This document shows positions 57,760 through 64,000 of a stretch of DNA of 64,000 bases, in pieces. This DNA is from Planctomycetota bacterium (lineage in GTDB: Bacteria; Planctomycetota; PUPC01; DSUN01), in assembly GCA_035384565.1 (NCBI GenBank), contig DAOOIT010000022.1, positions 20,942 through 84,941 on the forward strand, given 5' to 3'. The stretch's first letter is position 1; every line of letters begins with the position of its first letter. The notes beneath the pieces were generated by a model. That model made no database searches and was not told the origin of the DNA. It was given only the letters and a program-made list of their open reading frames with translations. The position numbers and the translations under genes are program-made.

Positions 57760-60700
57760 TCATTGGGGCCCGCGCTCGGCCCGTTGCTGGGCCTGGTAGA
57801 CGAAGGCCTCGATGCGCGTGTCCTCGCCCACGTGCGTGAGGCCGTCATAGGACATCTTGAGCACGGGCATGTCGGGGTGGAACTTGCGGTAGCGCTCGAG
57901 CAGCGCGTCCACGATGGTGCCGGGCATGCAATTGAAGGGGATGACGTTCACGACGCCGTCGAAGCCGTGGTGGGCGTACTCCTCGCAGCGGCCCATGCTC
58001 AGGATGGCCTCGCCGCGCACCGCGAAGTCGAGGTACGGCTCGGCCAGGGCGACCACCTGCGGCGTGTGGGCCTCGTACAGGAAGTCGCGGAGCACGCCGC
58101 GGAACGGCCGCGTGAGGCGCTGCACCTCGCGCTCCTGGACCCACTCGGTGATGCGCTCGACAAGGTAGCCCTTGTAGTCGCCGGCGTCCCAGGCGTCCAC
58201 CTTGCGCTCGTAGCCGATGTAGTCCACCCATTCCTCGAGGGCGGGCAGGGCGACCTCGGCGCCGAGGGCCTCGAGCTTGCGGCAGATCTGGTTGTTACAG
58301 AAGGCGTTGCACCGGACGTAGATCTCGCCGACCACGCCGATCTTCGGCTTCCGCTCGGTGCGGTGGGCGGGCACGGAGACGAAGGATTCGACGATCTCGC
58401 GCGCCACGGGCACGAGGTTGCCGCCGTTCTCGACCGCGGCGGCGATGCGGGCGATGTAGTGCTCGTAGAGCGCATCGCAGTCGCCAACCGACTTCTCGTA
58501 GGGCCGCGTCTGGCGGCAGAGCTTCTGGAGCAGGTCCATGAGCACCACGCCGCTCCAGGCCAGCTTGCGGAAGCGGGTGCCGAGGACCTCGGCGACGCCG
58601 TGGTAGCCCTCGGTGGACGACTGGTCGAGTTCCACCATCGGCACATCCTCGAAGCCGAGGTCGTCGAGCACCATGCGGTGGAACTTGCTGTACTGGCCGA
58701 AGCGGCAGGGGCCCATGGTGGAGGGCATGAAGAAGGCGCTGCGCTTGGGGTCGAAGCCCGGCGCGCGCACGGTCTTCAGGATGTCGCCCGTGGTGACGAT
58801 GCAGGGGAAGCACTCTTTGCCCGAGGTGTATTGGCGGCCGAGGGTGACGCTCTCTTCGTCCGACATGGGCAGGGGCACGGCCTCGACGCCGTGGTGGCGC
58901 ATGGCGGCGACGATGACGCGGTAGTGGTCGTCCATGAACGGCACGTAGACGACCTTGCCGCGCTGGAGGCGCTGGACGTGGGCGAGCGGCTTGAGCGGCT
59001 GGGTGGGCTCGGGCGCGACGTTGCGGATGCTGTCGAGGAACGCCTCGCAGCGGGTGATGGCGCCGACGTCGGCCGAGTGCTCGTCCACCTCGATGGTCAG
59101 GTAGGGCTTGCCGCGCATCTCGCGGGCGAAGTACTTCTGGATGAACGAGTCGGGGCCGCAGCCGAAGTTGGTGAGGTAGAGCGCGTAGAGGCGGCGGTCG
59201 TTGGCGATGGCGCGGCCGAGGCCCACGATCTGCTGGCCGTAGCGCCAGTACATGTTCGGATAGTCGTTCCCGATGGCCGAGTCCTCGGTGGGGATGAAGT
59301 CGGAGGGAATGGCCAATGCGCCCAGGTCGCGGAGCTTGTCGGGCAGGCCCAAGTTGAGGCCGTCGTCGCAGCCGTTGTAGGGGCGCGCCACGATGACGAT
59401 GGCCGTGTCGCCGGGCTTGAGGCTGGCGAGGACCTCGCGGCCGCGGCGCTCGACGGCGCGGTAGAAGTCGCGCTGCGCGTTCCAGGCGGTGGTGAGCGCG
59501 GCGCGCGCCTGGGCGCGGCTCACGCCGAGCTTCGCCGCCAGGTCCAGCAGCACGCGGTCCACGGCGCTGGGCCCCTTCTGCATGTGCAGGATGGGGACGA
59601 GGACCTGGGTCTTGTAGCGGTCGAATTCGAGCGCGGCGTTCATGAGGTAGGGGATGGTCTGAACGTAGGGGCAGGCGCAGGAGTTCTTGGCCTGCTCGAA
59701 CCGGGGCTTGAGGTTCACGATGCAGGGCAGGAAGAGGTAGTCCACGCCGCGGTGGAGCAGGTCGAGCACGTGGCCATGCGCGGCCTTGATGGGGAAGCAC
59801 GTTTCGGCGACCACGTGCTCCAGGCCCTCACGCAGGATGCGCCGGTTGGTCTTGCCCGAGACGACCACCTGGAAGCCCATCTCGGTGAAGAAGGCCTTCC
59901 AGAGGGGGAAGAGCTCGAAGTAGCTGGCGATGCGGGGAATGCCCACGGACTTGCCGTTGGGGCGGAACGGCTCGTCGCGCACGTAGGCGCGTTCGAGCAT
60001 CTGCTCGCGCTCGCGGAACAGGCGCGGCAGGTGCTCGCCGAGGCTGGTCTTGCGCTGCTCGTCGTACTTGCCGCAGCGGCTGCCATAGTGCATGGGCTGC
60101 TCGCCCTCGACCACCACGCGGCGCACCTCGCACAGGTTGGCGCAGTCGCGGCATTCGAAGGCCTCGAAGGAGTACTTCAGGTGGGTGAGGTCGAAGCCCT
60201 TGAAGCGGCTGGTGCCCGTGCCCTCGCGCTGGGCGATGAGCGCGCAGCCGATGGCGCCCATGCAGTCGTGATGGGGCGGCACGATGATCTTCTTGCCCGT
60301 GGCCGCCTCGAAGGCCGCCACGACGCCCTTGTTGGCTGCCACGCCGCCCTGGAAGAAGATGCAGTTGCCGACACGGCGATCCTCGACCACGCGGTTGAGG
60401 TAATTGGCCACGATCGAGTAGCACAGGCCCGCCACCAGGTCCTGCTTCGGCACCCCCTGCTGCTGGTGGTGATTGAGGTCGGATTCCATGAACACCGTGC
60501 ACCGCTCGCCGAGGGCGGCGGGGGCCTGCGAGCGGAGCGCGAGGTCGCCGAACTCGCCCACGATCTTCACGCCCAGGCGCTCGGCCTGCTCCTCCAGGAA
60601 CGAGCCGGTGCCCGCCGCGCACACCTTGTTCATCGTGAAGTCCACCACGGCGCCGTTCTCGAGGTACACGTACTTCGAGTCCTGGCCCCCGATCTCGAAG

Positions 60701-61938
60701 ATCGTGTCCACCTTCGGGTTCACCCAGGCTGCGGCGGTGGCGTGCGCGGTGATCTCGTTCTTGGCCAGATCGGCGCCGATGAAGTCGGCGGTGAGATACC
60801 GGCCCGAGCCCGTGGTGCAGCAGCCCTTCACGACCACGCGGTCGCCCACCTCCTCGCCGACCTCCTTGAGCCCCCGGACGACGGCCTCGAGCGGCCGGCC
60901 CGCGGTCATCAGGTAGCGGCGGGCCAGCACCTTGCCGTCCTCGGACAGCACGATCACATTCGTCGAGATCGAGCCGACGTCCACGCCCACGTACGCGTTC
61001 ACCTTGCCCGAGGGCGGCAACGGGTCGGCCGTGATGTGCACGCGGTGGCCCGTGTCCGCCAGCGGCCGGAGCGTCTGGCGTTCGGCCTTGCGGTGGGTGA
61101 GGTAGTGGTCAATCGCGTCGAGGCCCTTGAAGGGCGCCAGCTTGCGCGCCTCGCGGGCCGACAGCACGGCGCCGATGGCGCCCATGGAGGCGAAATGCTC
61201 GGGGATGAGCAGCTCGCCCGGCTGGAGCTCGAGCACGGACTCGAAGGCCTTGATCATCCCCGCGTTGGCGGCCACGCCGCCGTGGAAGGCGATCGGCTTC
61301 TCGAAGTCCTTGCCCTTGCCGATGTTGCTCCTGAAGTTGCGCGCCATGGCGTAGCAGAGGCCGGCCACGATGTCGAAGTCGGGCGTGGCCTCCTGCTGAA
61401 GGTGGATCATGTCGGTCTTGGCGAACACCGAGCAGCGGCCTGCGATGCGCGGCGGGTGCTGGCTCTTGAGGGCGACCTGGCTGAACTCCTCGATGGTGAA
61501 GCCCAGGCGCGACGCCTGCTGGTCGAGGAACGAGCCTGTGCCCGCCGCGCACAGCGTGTTCATCGCGAAATCGTGCACCCGCACCTGCTGCGTCTCGCCG
61601 TCGCGTTCCAGCAGGATGAGCTTCGAGTCCTCGCCGCCGATCTCGATGACCGTGCGCACCTCGGGGTGGAGGAGGGCGGTGGCCTTGCTCTGAGCGATGA
61701 TCTCGTTCACGAAGGGGCAGCCCAGAATCTCGCTCGCCAGCTTGCCCCCGGAGCCGGTCACCGCGAGGCCCTGGATGGCCGCCGCGGGGGTGCGGGTCAG
61801 CAGATCGGCCAAAACGCGGCGCATCGCCTCCACCGGCTGGCCCTTGGTGCGCTCGTAATGGTCCTCCAGAATGCGATTCGCATCGTCCATCAGGACGGCA
61901 TTCACGCTGACCGAACCGATATCCAGGCCGATGAACAT
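57760..61938 (-). CDS. Double acyl-CoA dehydratase activase (BcrAD/BadFG type) with DUF2229 and HgdB-like parts
   Basis: A 1392-aa cytoplasmic protein. Two ASKHA-fold activator ATPase domains lie in tandem: GLDIGSVSVNAVLM...IEIGGEDSKLILL...C130-AAGTGSFLDQQ, and GVDVGSISTNVIVL...EIGGQDSKYVYL...C440-AAGTGSFLEEQ. Each has a Cys for a shared [4Fe-4S] cluster. A Cys-rich stretch (FECRDCANLCEVRR, near 605-620) and DUF2229 (from about 690, GIPRIASYFELFPLWKAFF) follow, and the C-terminal 350 residues are HgdB-like (YVPFMDDHYRVIVAAMR, KECFPCIVTTGDIL). This layout is known for large stand-alone activase proteins of anaerobes. ATP-driven low-potential electron transfer is expected, but the substrate is unknown. 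ATG 61938 follows GAGGA. No separate dehydratase subunits are present. Confidence 0.9.
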   Translation of the reverse strand: MFIGLDIGSVSVNAVLMDDANRILEDHYERTKGQPVEAMRRVLADLLTRTPAAAIQGLAVTGSGGKLASEILGCPFVNEIIAQSKATALLHPEVRTVIEIGGEDSKLILLERDGETQQVRVHDFAMNTLCAAGTGSFLDQQASRLGFTIEEFSQVALKSQHPPRIAGRCSVFAKTDMIHLQQEATPDFDIVAGLCYAMARNFRSNIGKGKDFEKPIAFHGGVAANAGMIKAFESVLELQPGELLIPEHFASMGAIGAVLSAREARKLAPFKGLDAIDHYLTHRKAERQTLRPLADTGHRVHITADPLPPSGKVNAYVGVDVGSISTNVIVLSEDGKVLARRYLMTAGRPLEAVVRGLKEVGEEVGDRVVVKGCCTTGSGRYLTADFIGADLAKNEITAHATAAAWVNPKVDTIFEIGGQDSKYVYLENGAVVDFTMNKVCAAGTGSFLEEQAERLGVKIVGEFGDLALRSQAPAALGERCTVFMESDLNHHQQQGVPKQDLVAGLCYSIVANYLNRVVEDRRVGNCIFFQGGVAANKGVVAAFEAATGKKIIVPPHHDCMGAIGCALIAQREGTGTSRFKGFDLTHLKYSFEAFECRDCANLCEVRRVVVEGEQPMHYGSRCGKYDEQRKTSLGEHLPRLFREREQMLERAYVRDEPFRPNGKSVGIPRIASYFELFPLWKAFFTEMGFQVVVSGKTNRRILREGLEHVVAETCFPIKAAHGHVLDLLHRGVDYLFLPCIVNLKPRFEQAKNSCACPYVQTIPYLMNAALEFDRYKTQVLVPILHMQKGPSAVDRVLLDLAAKLGVSRAQARAALTTAWNAQRDFYRAVERRGREVLASLKPGDTAIVIVARPYNGCDDGLNLGLPDKLRDLGALAIPSDFIPTEDSAIGNDYPNMYWRYGQQIVGLGRAIANDRRLYALYLTNFGCGPDSFIQKYFAREMRGKPYLTIEVDEHSADVGAITRCEAFLDSIRNVAPEPTQPLKPLAHVQRLQRGKVVYVPFMDDHYRVIVAAMRHHGVEAVPLPMSDEESVTLGRQYTSGKECFPCIVTTGDILKTVRAPGFDPKRSAFFMPSTMGPCRFGQYSKFHRMVLDDLGFEDVPMVELDQSSTEGYHGVAEVLGTRFRKLAWSGVVLMDLLQKLCRQTRPYEKSVGDCDALYEHYIARIAAAVENGGNLVPVAREIVESFVSVPAHRTERKPKIGVVGEIYVRCNAFCNNQICRKLEALGAEVALPALEEWVDYIGYERKVDAWDAGDYKGYLVERITEWVQEREVQRLTRPFRGVLRDFLYEAHTPQVVALAEPYLDFAVRGEAILSMGRCEEYAHHGFDGVVNVIPFNCMPGTIVDALLERYRKFHPDMPVLKMSYDGLTHVGEDTRIEAFVYQAQQRAERGPQ

Positions 61939-62052
61939 CAATGTCCTCGCGCGGCAATGGGTCTATGGGGAGAGGGCACCCGCATGGATGGGGACTTCCA
62001 GGGGCGTGCCCGGCGCTGCTACCGCATTGCGCCCGTCCTCACGACAGCCCGC

Positions 62053-62081
62053 ATTGTAGCACAAGCCCTGTACCGTGTCCA
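62053..62081 (-). promoter_or_regulatory. Promoter of the activase gene
   Basis: Minus strand: TGGACA (62081-62076), 17-nt spacer, TACAAT (62058-62053), with TGC before the -10 box. The leader is about 110 nt. Confidence 0.7.
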
Positions 62082-62150
62082 GAGCCCGGGTCCGGGCGGG
62101 TGCGACCCGGAATAGTGGGTGGCCTGCTCCTGGGCAGCGGGTTCCATGTG

Positions 62151-62229
62151 GCACAACCATCCTCGGCTGTGCTTGTGGGCGGGACGTCCCAGTCCCGCGG
62201 CTCGCGGCGCAGGGACACGCCGCCCACAA
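62151..62229. repeat. Two adjacent hairpins of a dispersed palindrome type
   Basis: Hairpin A: GCACAACC (62151-62158) with GGCTGTGC (62165-62172), one mismatch. Hairpin B: 62173-62190 (TTGTGGGCGGGACGTCCC) with 62212-62229, 15 of 18 paired. They lie in the roughly 510-nt gap (61939-62448) between the activase promoter and the end of the YggS-like gene. I see no gene in the rest of that gap. Confidence 0.6.
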
Positions 62230-62448
62230 TGTCCCCCACAGATGGGGGCGCTGGTGCCGTACGGTCGCCTGCTTTCCCGGTTCCCGCCCGGTCCAGGCCG
62301 AAGGAAGACCTCGATCCCGGTGGCCCTGCTCCGCGCCCCTGTTCTGGGACGCTCCTTCGGAGCTCAAACCCCGGTACCACCCGCCAGGGAGCAGGGGGCA
62401 GACTCAAGGCGGGCATGTGGCTCCAGGTGGTTCGTAGGCTCGACGCTC

Positions 62449-63159
62449 TCAGAGGCCATCGAAGAGCGCTGTGCCCACGCGGACGAGCGTGGCGCCCTCC
62501 TCGATGGCGACCTCGAAGTCCCGCGTCATCCCCATCGAGAGCTCGTGTAGCGGCAGCGAGGTTTCCGCCCGGGCCTGGCAGGCGAGCTCGCGCAGGCCCG
62601 CGAACACGGGGCGGCTGGTCTCGGGGTCATCGCTGAACGGGGCCATGGTCATCAGCCCCTCCACGCGCAGATGCGGGAGCGACATCAGACCGTCGAGAAG
62701 CCGGCCAAGTTCCGAGGCGGCGATGCCCGACTTCGTCTCCTCGCCGCTCAGGTTGCACTGAATAAGCACCGGGAGGGTGACGCGCGACTGGGCGGCGCGG
62801 CGATCCAGTTCCTGGGCCAAGTGCAGGCTGTCCAGGGAATGGATCTTCTGGAAATGACGCACTGCGGCACCCGCCTTGTTCGACTGAAGATGGCCGATCA
62901 TGTGCCACTGGAGGCCCAGCAGGCCGCCGAGCGCCGCCTGCTTGTCGCGCGCGGCCTGCACGCGGTTCTCGCCGATGTGGCGGATGCCGAGGCCCGGGAG
63001 TTGGGCGATGATGTCCGGGCCGACGCTCTTGGTAACCGCCACAAGGGTCACGGAGGCGGGCGCTCTGGCCGAACGCGCGCAGGCAGCGGCGATGCGCGCG
63101 AGCACGCCCGTGACATTGGCGGCGAGGCGGCGTGATTGCGGAGACGGCGAGGAGTCCAT
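62449..63159 (-). CDS. YggS/PLPBP family PLP homeostasis protein
   Basis: A 236-aa single-domain PLP-binding protein of the alanine-racemase-like barrel family. The PLP lysine is K44 in LVAVTKSV. GENRVQ, WHMIGHLQSNK, KIHSLDSLHLA and the phosphate-binding LSMGMTRDFEVAIEEGATLVRVGTALF all match. The length is normal. Members buffer pyridoxal phosphate and amino-acid pools rather than catalyse a known reaction. It lies 20 nt after the PP2C-like gene, so the two are co-transcribed. Confidence 0.95.
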   Translation of the reverse strand: MDSSPSPQSRRLAANVTGVLARIAAACARSARAPASVTLVAVTKSVGPDIIAQLPGLGIRHIGENRVQAARDKQAALGGLLGLQWHMIGHLQSNKAGAAVRHFQKIHSLDSLHLAQELDRRAAQSRVTLPVLIQCNLSGEETKSGIAASELGRLLDGLMSLPHLRVEGLMTMAPFSDDPETSRPVFAGLRELACQARAETSLPLHELSMGMTRDFEVAIEEGATLVRVGTALFDGL

Positions 63160-63179
63160 CGGGGTTCGGCGGCGCCTCG

Positions 63180-63989
63180 TCAGTCGCAGCGCACGCAGAC
63201 CAGGGTGATGTCCTCGGTCTGCGGGGCGGCGCCCAGGAATCCGGTGAGGTCGTCGAGGATGCGCTGGTTGAGCGCCGCGGCCGGTGCGCGGCCGGCGGCG
63301 GCCAGCGCGGCGCCCAGGCGCTCGACGCCGTAGCGTTGGTCGGCCGCGTTGCGCGCCTCGGTGACGCCGGCTGTATAGAGCACAAGCGAGTCTCCGTGCC
63401 GCAGGCGAACCGGCAGGTCCTCGATGGCCTGGTCGAATGTCGGGCCGGCCTGCAAGCCGAGCGCAATGCCCTTGCCGCCGAGCTGCCGGAACGGCGGCTC
63501 ATCCTGGGGATTGAAGAGGAGGGGGCTGGTGTGGCCGGCGCGCGCATAGGTCAACGTGGCGCTGCGGGCGTCGAGGAGGGCGTAGACGATCGTGACCAGT
63601 GTGTGGGTGTCGAACTCGCCCGTCACATCTTTGTTCGTGCGGCGGAGCACCTCGGCGGGGGAACGGTGATGCTGCGCGTGGAGCTTCAGCAACTTGCGGA
63701 CGGAGCTGATGATCAGCGCCCCCTCGATCCCCCGGCTGGGCATGCCGCCGATCACGATTCCCACGTGTTCCGGGGACAGATAGAAGAAGTCGTAGAACGT
63801 TCCCCCGACGTCCGGCGCGGGGCGGTAGAGGTACTGGATGTCGTAGCCCTCGACCACCGGCGCCTGCGATGGGAGGGCCTTGCGCACGATTTCGCGGGCG
63901 CGTTCGAGCTGGGTCTCGGTCGGCGCCCGGCTTCCCTCGGGGGCGCGCTCGTCCGGCGCGGCCTTGGGCGAGGTCGTCCACTCGAACAT
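63180..63989 (-). CDS. SpoIIE/RsbU-type PP2C phosphatase-like protein, possibly partial
   Basis: At least 269 aa. The frame stays open to the right edge (P-D-D before the first Met), so the N-terminus is probably missing, as most relatives carry an N-terminal sensor. The fold is clear (YRPAPDVGGTFYDFFYL, GALIISSVRKLLKLHAQHH, TLVTIVYALLDARSATLTYARAGHTSPLLF, LVLYTAGVTEARN, TEDITLVCVRCD). Two metal-binding Asp positions look changed: GGD is GGT64 and the usual GDVSGKG is G81-G82-MPSRG. It may be a pseudophosphatase or use altered metal binding. A role in a partner-switching pathway is possible. Confidence 0.8.
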   Translation of the reverse strand: MFEWTTSPKAAPDERAPEGSRAPTETQLERAREIVRKALPSQAPVVEGYDIQYLYRPAPDVGGTFYDFFYLSPEHVGIVIGGMPSRGIEGALIISSVRKLLKLHAQHHRSPAEVLRRTNKDVTGEFDTHTLVTIVYALLDARSATLTYARAGHTSPLLFNPQDEPPFRQLGGKGIALGLQAGPTFDQAIEDLPVRLRHGDSLVLYTAGVTEARNAADQRYGVERLGAALAAAGRAPAAALNQRILDDLTGFLGAAPQTEDITLVCVRCD

Positions 63990-64000
63990 GTCGTCCGGCG

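Noticed and set aside
57763..62115. Very long open frame on the plus strand opposite the activase gene, and similar ones opposite the TPR genes (such as 21003-23861)
   Set aside because: In GC-rich coding DNA the antisense frame often lacks stops. These frames have Ala/Arg/His/Glu-rich composition, no family motifs and no ribosome binding sites, while the opposite strand encodes clear families.
1..64000. tRNA, rRNA and known riboswitch genes
   Set aside because: No cloverleaf, rRNA core sequence or familiar riboswitch consensus was seen by eye. A covariance-model scan (tRNAscan-SE, Rfam) would be needed to exclude small RNAs.

Overview
The window is GC-rich, densely coded bacterial DNA. The families present point to the Planctomycetota or a close PVC relative: an HzsA-related c-type cytochrome, DUF4091, DUF6807, DUF4159, a tandem ThuA protein, a Tat-exported Gfo/Idh/MocA oxidoreductase, a secreted sialate O-acetylesterase, and very large TPR proteins. 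This assignment rests on gene content only. No rRNA, tRNA, CRISPR array, transposase or phage gene was seen.

Region 1 (1-15.7 kb) is a run of metabolic genes, mostly on the plus strand. It holds a radical-SAM protein of the spore photoproduct lyase type (possibly cut at the left edge), a secreted DUF4091 protein, and an adjoining pair of an MttB-family methyltransferase and a UroD-like protein. A sugar ABC transporter follows, with a lipoprotein and two permeases but no ATPase. Next come a divergent pair (sialate O-acetylesterase and Gfo/Idh dehydrogenase) on back-to-back promoters, a DUF6807 protein, and a fusion of an M28-type peptidase with an AAC(3)-type acetyltransferase.

Region 2 (15.8-33.5 kb) is the most unusual part: about 17.6 kb of minus-strand genes behind one good sigma70-like promoter. 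In transcription order they are three secreted TPR proteins of 588, 781 and 2726 aa, a small unknown protein, ExbB/TolQ, two different ExbD/TolR proteins, a single-span TonB-like protein without a TonB C-terminal domain, a polytopic DUF4159 protein whose last transmembrane segment carries a TonB-like SxxxH motif, and one more membrane protein. One ExbB plus two ExbDs plus large TPR proteins recalls the Agl/Glt motor of myxobacteria. I propose an ion-motive-force-driven envelope machine of unknown output.

Region 3 (33.7-42.2 kb, plus strand) encodes secreted proteins: tandem ThuA, a Tat oxidoreductase, a ComEC-like metallo-beta-lactamase-fold protein, and a 1421-aa HzsA-like di-haem protein ending in a formylglycine-generating-enzyme-like (SUMF1) domain. 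Region 4 (42.3-53.2 kb) begins with an apparently leaderless GT-C glycosyltransferase gene that overlaps a chain of SAM hydroxide adenosyltransferase, mnmG, an NTF2-like protein and queC. Four envelope proteins follow, two of them with PDZ domains.

Region 5 (53.8-64 kb, minus strand) has a lipoprotein and an isopropylmalate-dehydrogenase-like enzyme with an inserted segment, two secreted proteins, a 1392-aa double acyl-CoA dehydratase activase, a YggS-type PLP protein and a PP2C/SpoIIE-like protein lacking expected metal ligands. The gaps between convergent genes carry hairpin-rich repeats. The best is a roughly 290-nt element in two copies whose main stem differs in sequence but keeps its pairing.
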